NCBI GenBank assembly: GCA_963519845.1
Contig: CAUQNX010000010.1
Span: forward strand, 84,392 to 148,391
Length of the DNA: 64,000 bases
Reading direction: 5' to 3'
Source: Moellerella sp963519845
Lineage (GTDB): Bacteria > Pseudomonadota > Gammaproteobacteria > Enterobacterales > Enterobacteriaceae
Under the pieces are notes generated by a model. The model ran no database searches. It saw only the letters and a program-made list of their open reading frames with translations, and was not told the DNA's origin. How positions within the stretch are numbered: position 1 is the first letter of the stretch; each line of letters begins with the position of its first letter. Positions 46,145 through 55,438 of the stretch are shown here, in pieces. Made by a program: the position numbers and the translations under genes.

Positions 46145-47755
46145 TTACTTAGGTTCCGAAGAATACTTTTTCATATGTAGCTCATTGGTAATATAAGGAA
46201 TATTCTCTTTTTTTTGTTTCTTACCTTCATGTCTAACCATAAAAGCAAATGAAAATATTGCTGAACGGGTTATCTGGATCAACTGACCGAAATGGTGAAT
46301 AAACTCATCCTCTTTGATAAAAAGAATATCTTTAATCAATTTATAAGACTGGTAAAGATCTTCTACTTTATTACTTTTGTGTACCACCAAAAATTTATGT
46401 TCTAAACCATTGCGCCACTCTTTATAAAAAGCCAATTCGCCACCTTTATCTTTATTCAGGTCAGTAGCAATACTGTACAATGCTAAAAGTCCAGGTGACT
46501 TTATATCTTCAAACCGTTGTCTTCTGTTAGCAACGTCTAACTGCCAGAAGCTTTGAAAATAGATATTTTTCTGTAACCCGCCCTTTTTGGCAGGTGGATA
46601 CACTTTGTAAAGTTCACAGATACATACTGCAATCTTATCGAGAATACCAAAGCAGAGACGAAATGCCGTTCTGATTTTCTCAATATCAATGCCTAAGATC
46701 TCGTCATTATGTAACTCCAAAAAATGACATTCTTCTTTAATTTCATCCGTATCCTGAGGATAAAGGTATTCAAAATAGAGATGGCGGGCAAGTGAAAACT
46801 CCGATTTAAAGCGATTTAATGCCATCTCCATTGGAATAATAAAATCACCGGTTACACCAGGAGAAGAGATGACAAGATTATCGGTGGCACTTCCCACACA
46901 GGGGCAATAAAGACCGTGTTCGGACAGCGTCAGATAATTTATTAGGCAGAATTGCCTGTATGCATTCAATGCGTCAAACTCCTGTTGCGTGAGCATGTCA
47001 TCATGCTCGTCCGTTTCGCTGTCTGCTGATACACATTTTTCTATTTTATCGTTCGTTTGTGCTATACGACCAAGATAAAATGATTCCCATTGTGGAGGAA
47101 TTTTTTTAGAAACAGATGCATTAATATAACCTTTTCGTATCTCCTTCAATTGCTTAATGGAGTATGAAGATGAAACAAGGTTTAGCTCAATGAGCGCGGC
47201 AGAACGATTGACCCAAGACTGTGGTATATCTAATCCCTTGCGATTAGTGAGATCATAATATCTCAGTGCCTCACTCAGTCTAAATTGGCTTCTTAGCGAA
47301 TTGGCCAGATTAACGGACAGTTCCGCCTGAAACTCTTCGCTCTCTTGTGAGGCGAATCTAAAGGCTCGCCAGTAGATGTTTTTTAACGAAACAAGTTCTT
47401 CTATTGACTGGAATGTGTGGTCGTGAGGATTATTGACACTTATCTTATTAGACAAGGCATTACCATAATTATAATAAAAATGGCTCTCTCCTTGTACATG
47501 CGCTAATGCTTCCTTGTTATCATCCATCAGCTTAAAACCAAGCTCTGCTGCATTTTTATGGTTGCTCATTTGCCCAATATCAACAAGACCGCCAGCCACA
47601 TTCCCCAGCACTATAAAATAATTTTCACCTTTGACCGTTATTTTTCCCAGTTTTTCCAGGAATACAACAGATTGCTGGTATGCTAGGTCAAAATTACCAC
47701 AATCAACTAGTCGGTGAATATTGAGACTTTCATCTACAAGTTCTTTTGTAATCAT
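46145..47755 (-). CDS. TPR-like protein with C-terminal HEPN domain (LA2681-like)
   Basis: This 536-residue protein has helical, TPR-like repeats in roughly the first 270 residues (for example LVDCGNFDLAYQQSVVFLEKLGKI, then AELSVNLANSLRSQFRLSEALRYYD). The C-terminal domain contains the HEPN RNase motif RNxxxH as RNGLEH (residues 448-453). Its arrangement resembles LA2681-type HEPN proteins. HEPN domains in defence systems often cut RNA when triggered. It starts 12 bases after the STAND/nuclease gene, so the two are very likely co-transcribed. Whether it is a toxin, a second effector or a regulator is unknown. Confidence 0.72.
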   Translation of the reverse strand: MITKELVDESLNIHRLVDCGNFDLAYQQSVVFLEKLGKITVKGENYFIVLGNVAGGLVDIGQMSNHKNAAELGFKLMDDNKEALAHVQGESHFYYNYGNALSNKISVNNPHDHTFQSIEELVSLKNIYWRAFRFASQESEEFQAELSVNLANSLRSQFRLSEALRYYDLTNRKGLDIPQSWVNRSAALIELNLVSSSYSIKQLKEIRKGYINASVSKKIPPQWESFYLGRIAQTNDKIEKCVSADSETDEHDDMLTQQEFDALNAYRQFCLINYLTLSEHGLYCPCVGSATDNLVISSPGVTGDFIIPMEMALNRFKSEFSLARHLYFEYLYPQDTDEIKEECHFLELHNDEILGIDIEKIRTAFRLCFGILDKIAVCICELYKVYPPAKKGGLQKNIYFQSFWQLDVANRRQRFEDIKSPGLLALYSIATDLNKDKGGELAFYKEWRNGLEHKFLVVHKSNKVEDLYQSYKLIKDILFIKEDEFIHHFGQLIQITRSAIFSFAFMVRHEGKKQKKENIPYITNELHMKKYSSEPK

Positions 47756-47767
47756 GATTCACTTTCC

Positions 47768-50700
47768 TTACATAGATGATTTTTGCGTTCCAATAGTCGA
47801 ATTAGCCTCACCTGATACGTCAATTACTATCGCTGACAGGCGGTTTCGCTTAATCATTGGCACAGCTTCATTAAGAATGTCCTCCATTGTCGTGGCGTTT
47901 ACTGGAGGTGGCGTGTCTTTCTCCGGGCGAGGAATAGCGCTTGGTCGAGAAGCACCAAACCAGAAGACCAGATAGATGCCGTAGCCTGCGGCATCGGGAT
48001 TGGTAGTATAAAGTTGGTCAAGTTGCTCGTTAAGTGAGTTCCAGACGTCCCGGTGATAATCACGCTTTATCTCAATGGGGATCTTTATTCCTGGAAGTGA
48101 AATGATGATATCAGCCCTTTTACTCGAAACCATGTGGCCTTCTGGCTCACAGACTATTTGTAACGGATGGAGTCGTGCTCTAAGCAGCTCCAGAAAAAAA
48201 TTCCGACAGCTTTCTTCAGGCTTAGGCACTAAAATTTGACCATTGCCATTCTCATTCCAGAACTGTTTATAAATATCGGTATTTTCATAAGTAATTCGGT
48301 TAGCGATATCCCTCAAATGATCTAACAATAATGCATAGAGATCCATTACATTAGCTGGAGTCTGATTTTTAAGTGTATTCAACGCTTGCTTCCAGTTAGT
48401 GTGTTGAAACTGTGATTCTCGATACCGCACCTTCTGGTTGCTTTGGGCGTGCAAAAGATAATCCCGGTAACTTGTACATTCTGGCAGTAATAATAAACGT
48501 TCAAATACTTCACTGGCATCGTATGAGGAAAAAGAAGAAACGTCATCAATCAGTCTTTTAATAAAATCAGCATACTCCCAATTGTTTGCTGAGTTAGAGT
48601 CGTTTCTTGCAACGCGGTCTGCATTAGGAAAATGAGTAGCAGAGACAGTGATGATCACTTCCAATTGTGTTAGAGATAAGCGTTGCTCACTACTCCCACG
48701 GCCTCTTTTCGCCTTACCTGATAGTTGACGAATGAGCGCTATCATTTCCGGCGTGGATTTTGATTCAGATAAAAATAGATCCTGACATTGGTCTGGAACG
48801 AATAAATAAGTACATACCAGCCAAATTTGATAACTTGAATTTTTGAGTTTTGAGGGTTGCGCTACCATCAACTCAGATAACTGCAACAACTCTGCATGAC
48901 TCTCAGGATGCGCTAACAACCACCCCACCAGGTTTTGTAAGTGGAGAACATCATCAGGGTGCTCTTTAGCTAGTCTAATAACTAAAGGAACGGCATAGTC
49001 GATTGGAATGCAGGTATCATTTAACAGATAGTTAAGTGCACGGATATCTTGCAACTGATTATTAATGCAGAAATTGATAATGTGGTAATAGGTTTCGATG
49101 AAAAATGCTGTTTTGTTAAGTATCACATCCCTTTTCCACGTTAATGAATAATCACTTACAACATTATTGTCTTTGGTGAAAAGTGCTAATATCACATCCA
49201 GAGTCAATAGCGTTGTTAATAAATCTTCGTTCCATTGTGTTACATCAGGATGTTTTTTAAATAACTCATCGCTTCCTGCCAGTACTGCATACCACCATCC
49301 GTAATACTCCCTCTTCAGCAAAGCACAATTCAACTCGTCAATTGTGGGCAGATCTGAACGATTTAAAATCGCTAAAAGACCGGATATCGCATCAGTGACG
49401 TTTTCGGCACCTAATATGTCTGCACAGCGCTGCACTGACGTCAATTTGTCATCAACATCGCTGTATTTCGAATAGTAAATATAGGAAATCTGTTTAAGCC
49501 ACCCCAAATGTTGGCCCGACACAATTTCCTGACGACATAACTCGAAACTGTGCCTATTTTCATAACGCGCCGCGTTTCGTTTTTTCTCATACTCTATTTG
49601 TCTAAGATTATGTTTTACTCGCCAATCGTCAATCTCGCAGACGATGGAGGTCTCAAACACAGTAGTCAACTTTACATTTAAATGGCAGTACGCGGAAAGA
49701 AATTCAAACGTCTCTTGGGATGGCTTGGCACATCGGTAAAGGACCGCAAATGTCAGTCGATAAATACATTCAATTTTATCTGAACCAGCTTCAGCATGGG
49801 ATAAATAGTGGATAAAGCGAGCCAGCAATAGCTCATCAGGGATAAGATGAAAGGTGCTTTCAGTAAATTCATGTAAGAACAAGTATCGAGTATCATAGCG
49901 TGTAAATGAGAGAATGGCAGCGTCTGTAATATCTTCATATTGCCATCTACGATTTTTTATCTCATGAACGATAGATTTCTGCACATTATCATAACTGCGA
50001 TAGTGGTGATTATGGGAGTAGCTATAGAACGTTTTTAGGCACAACCATATCTGATCCGCACTATAATTACTATCCTCGCTCAATATGTGCAATAAACCAG
50101 CTTCGAGAAAATACACAATTTCATATTGATTCTTAGGTGAGGAATCCCAATCTTTACTGTGATCGCTATGGTACTGTTCAAGATACTCAAAGATAGTGAG
50201 AAGATCTGCTGTCGGTACAATATCATTCAGTCGCCATAATGCGCCTATAGGTAATCGCTCACTGGTTATATTTAATGTATCAACCAGCAATTGTGCTATA
50301 TCCTGTGGTACAAAGTATTCTTGATAGAGCAACTGAATAATATGGTTACGCAATCGGATGCTATCGTGATTTTTGTCTTTTAACTCCGCAAAAAAACGTA
50401 CCGAAAATTCCTTACCAGACACTCCAAAATGGATTAATGCTGTTATTGCTTCTTCTTTTTCCGCATACGAGGAATCCTCCGATTTGACAATATTAATTAA
50501 GTCATCACTCAATGCGACTATCGGTGTTGTTACCGATAAGGACTCCAAAACGATCATGCGCAGAGAAAATGACGAATGAGGATCGTGGACTATCTGTCGC
50601 AACAGAGTTTCCATTTCTACTGTCGCGAAGCCATTCAGATATGAATTGAGACCGTGATTTCTAAACCAGGGATCACGTTCTGAAAGTTTTGACAGCGCCA

Positions 50701-51838
50701 CCAGTAGATTTTGTTTTTCCGCTATCGGTAATGAAGCTGCATCGCCATAAGTCAGAACGCCATAAGGATCGGCTTCAATGAATACCTGGGCGTATTGCGG
50801 TAAAAAGACCGCTAGCCATGCGTGTAAACCTCTCAATTCTGAAGACGGATACCCCTCAAATCCCAGCATACTTCTCAAACGCCCCATGGGTAGCCCTTTG
50901 TCAACGATCCCGGCTAACCATTTTGCCGCTAAATACTCAGCAATTGTCCTGTGGCTGTACTCAACAGTCTCAAGCTCATCTCCGGCAGAAAAAACCCGCC
51001 TCGATAACGCCGCTCTAATTATTTCATGTGAGAAGAGCGAGATGGTTCTGTAACTAGGGTATTCTGGTCGGATATCGTTCGGAAGCAGAGAAACCCCGGA
51101 AACATCACTCAATATGCACAACGCGCAAATTGATCCGGTAGGATGCTCTAATTCGTCGCAGGTATAAATTCCTGAAGTTAGCCGCGTATGCTCTTGGCTA
51201 TGTTCAGTTAAAAGGAGCTGTGTCGCAGAGTGGAAAAGTTCAGACCTTGTTCGGGGCCAGTTTCCTTCTTTAACGGCTTCAGCCAACATTAGCAGATTTT
51301 GTGGGTTGTAAAGAAATTCGCCGGCATCATGTTTTTCTGCTTCAGCCAGAAACGCTTCGGGGCGTTCTACACCATTAGCTTGTAGAATTGCAGTTTGCTC
51401 TTCTTTTGAGAGTGACTGCAAATGTAAAACAACATAGCCTCCCGTCTGCTCAAAATAGGGTAAAAATGCTGACAAGTCTGATTCGCCTAACCAATCCTGA
51501 GAACGACAAGAAATTCTGACATTTTGTGGCGTTTGGGAAAAAAGCCTACGGACGATGTCATCTACAACGTCACTACTGTTACTGGCACTCCTCTTCTCAT
51601 CTAATGCATCGATGAACAACGTTTTCTGATTATCAATAGGTACGCCACTTAAGAAGTGACGTACTGTCATATATTTTGCCTCTTGCAATGCCGCAAACTG
51701 TTTGAAGAGGTGCGTTTTTCCAGCTCCAGGATCACCAAGCAGAACAATATTCGGAAAGTGAGAATAATCACTAAATACCACTGTTTGGGTATCTTTTTCC
51801 TGTAAAGGATAGATTTGCCTGACTTGCCTGTTTAGCAT
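47768..51838 (-). CDS. STAND/NACHT-type NTPase with C-terminal PD-(D/E)XK nuclease
   Basis: This 1,356-residue protein has Walker A GDPGAGKT at residues 35-42, only 34 residues from the N-terminus, and the NACHT-like Walker B LFIDALDE at 74-81. An arginine sensor-like RISCRSQDW follows. About 850 residues of helical repeats, probably the sensing part, come next. The C-terminus holds a PD-(D/E)XK-type motif (D1243, then IEIK with E1256 and K1258) in a restriction-endonuclease-like context. The effector is therefore C-terminal, unlike Avs1-3 with N-terminal effectors. Likely role: phage or plasmid sensing with DNA cleavage. It pairs with the downstream HEPN gene. Confidence 0.78.
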   Translation of the reverse strand: MLNRQVRQIYPLQEKDTQTVVFSDYSHFPNIVLLGDPGAGKTHLFKQFAALQEAKYMTVRHFLSGVPIDNQKTLFIDALDEKRSASNSSDVVDDIVRRLFSQTPQNVRISCRSQDWLGESDLSAFLPYFEQTGGYVVLHLQSLSKEEQTAILQANGVERPEAFLAEAEKHDAGEFLYNPQNLLMLAEAVKEGNWPRTRSELFHSATQLLLTEHSQEHTRLTSGIYTCDELEHPTGSICALCILSDVSGVSLLPNDIRPEYPSYRTISLFSHEIIRAALSRRVFSAGDELETVEYSHRTIAEYLAAKWLAGIVDKGLPMGRLRSMLGFEGYPSSELRGLHAWLAVFLPQYAQVFIEADPYGVLTYGDAASLPIAEKQNLLVALSKLSERDPWFRNHGLNSYLNGFATVEMETLLRQIVHDPHSSFSLRMIVLESLSVTTPIVALSDDLINIVKSEDSSYAEKEEAITALIHFGVSGKEFSVRFFAELKDKNHDSIRLRNHIIQLLYQEYFVPQDIAQLLVDTLNITSERLPIGALWRLNDIVPTADLLTIFEYLEQYHSDHSKDWDSSPKNQYEIVYFLEAGLLHILSEDSNYSADQIWLCLKTFYSYSHNHHYRSYDNVQKSIVHEIKNRRWQYEDITDAAILSFTRYDTRYLFLHEFTESTFHLIPDELLLARFIHYLSHAEAGSDKIECIYRLTFAVLYRCAKPSQETFEFLSAYCHLNVKLTTVFETSIVCEIDDWRVKHNLRQIEYEKKRNAARYENRHSFELCRQEIVSGQHLGWLKQISYIYYSKYSDVDDKLTSVQRCADILGAENVTDAISGLLAILNRSDLPTIDELNCALLKREYYGWWYAVLAGSDELFKKHPDVTQWNEDLLTTLLTLDVILALFTKDNNVVSDYSLTWKRDVILNKTAFFIETYYHIINFCINNQLQDIRALNYLLNDTCIPIDYAVPLVIRLAKEHPDDVLHLQNLVGWLLAHPESHAELLQLSELMVAQPSKLKNSSYQIWLVCTYLFVPDQCQDLFLSESKSTPEMIALIRQLSGKAKRGRGSSEQRLSLTQLEVIITVSATHFPNADRVARNDSNSANNWEYADFIKRLIDDVSSFSSYDASEVFERLLLLPECTSYRDYLLHAQSNQKVRYRESQFQHTNWKQALNTLKNQTPANVMDLYALLLDHLRDIANRITYENTDIYKQFWNENGNGQILVPKPEESCRNFFLELLRARLHPLQIVCEPEGHMVSSKRADIIISLPGIKIPIEIKRDYHRDVWNSLNEQLDQLYTTNPDAAGYGIYLVFWFGASRPSAIPRPEKDTPPPVNATTMEDILNEAVPMIKRNRLSAIVIDVSGEANSTIGTQKSSM

Positions 51839-52367
51839 TCTATAGGCTCCTGAGTATCCATTTTTGTTCTACCAAATCTATATGGCATATTTTACTCCAA
51901 ATTTACCATAGACTTACAGCCGATACAGTAAACCATCAAACCTACCATGATTGCTATGATGTTACATTTTAAGTTACATGACAGACTCACAATGAGCAGA
52001 ACTGGCTGCTAGGATGTCGAGTACAGATACCATTCAAACATTGATAGAATCCAGGATGACGCTGGCTCCGTTGCATGGGCTGCATGTCACTCATACCTGG
52101 TCATCTAATTATAGCTGCCTTATTTTAGGGAAAGTGGACAATTGTAACTCATCTCAGTTCATATAAGTGATACGCCAATCTGTAACAATTTAGCGCCGCA
52201 GCGCAAACTCAATTCCTTCTAACATACAACCCTTTAACTAAGAGTAATTAAGTTGAATAAGAATCGATAAGGCAATTTATCTTACTGTTTTACTAATAAA
52301 TCCCCGTAAGAAAATAAATTCAAAATGACTCTTATCACACAACACTGACGTCACCTATCTCATAAGC
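51839..52367. other. gene-free region upstream of the STAND gene
   Basis: No ORF with coding character, RNA gene or strong repeat is visible. It must contain the promoter of the leftward STAND-HEPN operon, but no convincing -35/-10 pair was assigned. Confidence 0.4.
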
Positions 52368-53114
52368 CTATTTACCTCTCCTGACAACAACCTGTTGAAA
52401 TGCATTTTTGATTGCTTCATCATTCCTTGACCAGTCCAGCATAGTACGATCTAAACTTTCTCTGACCATGCTGAAAGGCTTTCTTTCTAGTTCAAAGGCC
52501 TTACGGCGCTGTATATTTTCTTTGTTAAATGCTTTTCTATAAGGGCCATCAATAAAACGCCACAGCTTGGGTTCTATAGCATCAACAGCGTCACGCTTTG
52601 TTTTCCAACCCGTTTCAGGCTTTTCTTCTTTGAGCAACCTGATAAGTTCCTCTTTCACGGGCTGATAACGTCCCGCACGTTTAAAACCACCTTTAGATCC
52701 ACTACTTTTCCGTCGTTGCTGTACTGACTCCTCATGCTTACGACGACCCAGTCCATCAAGATACCCCTGCCATAAACCCAGAGCTCTTGTGGCCTGTACC
52801 ATAAACCATACTCCTTCAGCCTGGCATCCTTGCTCCCACTCATGTTCTCCCCAGTAAAAATTAAGCAGTGCCCAATACAAATAGCCATTTATATCGTAGT
52901 TTCTGCATATATTAACGCAATGATTAACATCAATATATTTATCTGTCACGCATTCTCTGGCCTGCTTTAGATCAGGATAATTTAGTCGAATCCTCTCAAT
53001 TTCCTGAGCTACCTTTTCATCAAGTTTCTCTATCTTGCGTGTTTTCCTTGTATCTAAGTCAGCAATCAAAAAATCAAATTCACTTTTTATACGTTCATAG
53101 ATTTCATTTATCAT
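52368..53114 (-). CDS. uncharacterised island protein divergent from alpA
   Basis: I do not recognise this protein of about 248 residues. It has a charged, helical N-terminus (FDFLIADLDTRKTRKIEKLDEKVAQEIERI), a Trp/Tyr-rich middle (YLYWALLNFYWGEHEWEQG, then MVQATRALGLWQGYLDGLG) and a basic C-terminus (QQRRKSSGSKGGFKRAG). That composition would suit nucleic-acid binding. The ATG at 53114 is preferred; one at 53153 has no visible ribosome-binding site. It is divergent from alpA across about 140 bases, so the two may share control. Proteins of this style occur in P4-like elements, but I infer no function. Confidence 0.55.
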   Translation of the reverse strand: MINEIYERIKSEFDFLIADLDTRKTRKIEKLDEKVAQEIERIRLNYPDLKQARECVTDKYIDVNHCVNICRNYDINGYLYWALLNFYWGEHEWEQGCQAEGVWFMVQATRALGLWQGYLDGLGRRKHEESVQQRRKSSGSKGGFKRAGRYQPVKEELIRLLKEEKPETGWKTKRDAVDAIEPKLWRFIDGPYRKAFNKENIQRRKAFELERKPFSMVRESLDRTMLDWSRNDEAIKNAFQQVVVRRGK

Positions 53115-53256
53115 ATTGTTACCAAAAAGTTTTATTAGAAAGTGAATATACATATAGTAAATGTATTTTAATACATGCCTTCACATATTTCACTTTGTAA
53201 GTTCTCCCTGTACCTTGTAGTCCTATCCATACAGGACCTAACAGGAACAAACGTAT

Positions 53257-53490
53257 ATGACGACACAAACCATAAAAATCTTACGTATGAATGCAGTCGC
53301 GGACAAACTTGGTATCGCCCGTTCAACCATCTATGACTGGCTCAATCCAAAGTCACCACGCTATGACTGTACATTTCCCAAACAATATCGTCTGGGTATG
53401 CAGTCTGTCGGTTGGCTTGAGTCTGAACTGGATGAATGGTTGTTGAAACGCCATTTGGTATCAGCATCTGCTATTGCCGAACCGACGTAA
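53257..53490 (+). CDS. alpA: AlpA family excisionase/transcriptional regulator
   Basis: This 77-residue AlpA/MerR-type winged-helix protein has the HTH in MNAVADKLGIARSTIYDWLNPKSP (residues 11-34) and the FPKQYRLGMQSVGWLESELDEWL wing, which is typical of the family. In CP4-57 AlpA activates the integrase and promotes excision of the element. Here it lies about 8.5 kb from the integrase. Confidence 0.88.
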   Translation: MTTQTIKILRMNAVADKLGIARSTIYDWLNPKSPRYDCTFPKQYRLGMQSVGWLESELDEWLLKRHLVSASAIAEPT

Positions 53491-53722
53491 ATATCAAATT
53501 ACATACCACCAACTTAGCAAATAAAATTTGATGAATAAGAAATTTAATTCAATGAAATTAATTATTGGTTTGCTAGTGTATTTCTACTTCATTTGAGACA
53601 GATATATCTTATTAATTGAAGTGAATAACATTAGCCTATTAATTAATATATTTATGCTTATTGATATTTATAAAAACACTTACTTCATCAGCCAATATAA
53701 ACTATTTTAATAAGAGTTCAGT

Positions 53723-54871
53723 ATGGCTATTTGTAAACGAAATAACTGTAAATCCTTAGTAGGCCAACTACCTGATGAGCGTAAATTACGTTTATGCTCT
53801 GACCATTACCAGCGTAAATTGTTGAATGCACATAGACGAGTAATTAAGCAAGGATTAACATGTCAATATCCACCTTGTGGTAACAGTCTATTTAATACCC
53901 GTAATCATCGCTACTGCTGTAATGAGCATCGTAATAAAGCTAAACGATTGATAGATGATAATGGCATTGTTAATCTAGTCAAACATTCTTACTGGCTTAA
54001 TGTAGAGTCTATGCTCAAAAATAATCCTCTAGGATTGGGGAGTATCAACAGCCCGGATGATATTACTAACCTTATTTGGTTATACCAGCGTAAAGCAACT
54101 CACCAGAAGGCATATAACACAATAAATGGACACAGAGTTACTGACTCTATAAAACGAAAACGTCTTATTCCTTGGTTTGAGTTAGAGCTATGTCATATTT
54201 ATCCTAATTCCAAAGGTGGGAGTAATACAGTAGGAAATATAATTATTGCCCCAGCGTTGATTAACAGAAAGATGAAAGACTCTGTACCTACTGATAATTT
54301 TAGTGAAAAGCTTAGTGGTATTAAGGCGGCAAGACCACCCTCTCCTGTCAAATCCACGCTTTTAAAGGCACTTATAGAGCAATATGGACAGATTGAAGTA
54401 CAAGAAGCTCTATCTTCAGCTAAACAGGTAACTTTTGCTTCCGCCGAGGCATCATATAGGTTATTTGGTACTAATATATATACTCATCCACCATTGCTAA
54501 AGCTATTAAAGGCAGAAACATGGCGCCTAGGTTTTGAACAGTTTAGAGACTCAATTAATCATATTGAAAATAGTTCATATATATCCGCTGGTCCTGCAAA
54601 TGAGTTATTTGCTGTTGCTTCTTTTCACGCCATGTTAAATGGAGATAAAGACCATTTTATTAATATATTTTCCGGTCTACGAAAAGACATTATATGTCAG
54701 GCAGAAGATAAAAGGTGTTTAAATTACGCTTATTATCAAAATATACTAGATCAATATATGACCAATTATTTCAATCTGGATTTACATGATCAGGAAGCAT
54801 GTAATATATTTTATAACTCTTTTTTTTCAGAGCCACCACTTGACAAGCATGGTTTTTTAGTCATCCCATAG
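53723..54871 (+). CDS. zinc-finger/HNH-type protein
   Basis: This 382-residue protein has two N-terminal Cys/His clusters (C4/C9 with C25 and H28; C47/C52 with C64, C65 and H69) that look like zinc ribbons. An HNH-like motif follows at about residues 150-180: ELCHIYPNSKGGSNTVGN with a later NRKMKD, close to the HNH pattern where the first His follows an acidic residue and the Asn and Lys follow a glycine-rich turn. The C-terminal half is helical and unassigned. It could be a nuclease for element mobility or defence, or a regulator. Neighbours are alpA and an AT-rich gap. Confidence 0.6.
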   Translation: MAICKRNNCKSLVGQLPDERKLRLCSDHYQRKLLNAHRRVIKQGLTCQYPPCGNSLFNTRNHRYCCNEHRNKAKRLIDDNGIVNLVKHSYWLNVESMLKNNPLGLGSINSPDDITNLIWLYQRKATHQKAYNTINGHRVTDSIKRKRLIPWFELELCHIYPNSKGGSNTVGNIIIAPALINRKMKDSVPTDNFSEKLSGIKAARPPSPVKSTLLKALIEQYGQIEVQEALSSAKQVTFASAEASYRLFGTNIYTHPPLLKLLKAETWRLGFEQFRDSINHIENSSYISAGPANELFAVASFHAMLNGDKDHFINIFSGLRKDIICQAEDKRCLNYAYYQNILDQYMTNYFNLDLHDQEACNIFYNSFFSEPPLDKHGFLVIP

Positions 54872-55438
54872 TAAGAAGAGCTTTAAGCAAATATCTACAA
54901 GTAATACTTTGCTATTGATAACTTACATTCGACTTTACCGGCTTTATTTAAACTGCAAGATGGAAATATCCGACTTTATCTTAACTCAAAAAGGTCTGAA
55001 TTTAAAAGTTTACAGAGATGGCAAAGCATATTGCAATGCCATCTTTCTTGCTAACTCAAATACAGAACAGTCCTAATTGAATAAAAACCAACATCGCAAG
55101 ATATAGAGTAATATTAAAATCAGTCGAGTAAAAACAAACCAAAAATTAATCATTACTAATAATTAAAATTAAAAAATTATAATTTATGTATAACCATAAA
55201 AATTTCAAATATATATTACTACTATGAATAAGTACTAACTGATAAATAAAATAACTCATGAATTATATTTTTAACATCCATATACGCTAAAAATTATCTG
55301 TTAATTCTTCTATATTCTCAGACACACCTTGTCCATACTCCTCAGGATAGAACATATATTAGCCATTTTCAGTGACATATCTGCGCAACACACTCCCTTA
55401 CAGTATGGTCTTTCCACCATACTGACTGAGGGCAAGCA
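54872..55438. other. very AT-rich gene-free region
   Basis: About 570 bases with no credible gene. The stretch from about 55080 to 55320 is extremely AT-rich with many A/T tracts. Such segments in islands are typical H-NS targets and can carry promoters for downstream genes. No specific site was assigned. Confidence 0.4.
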
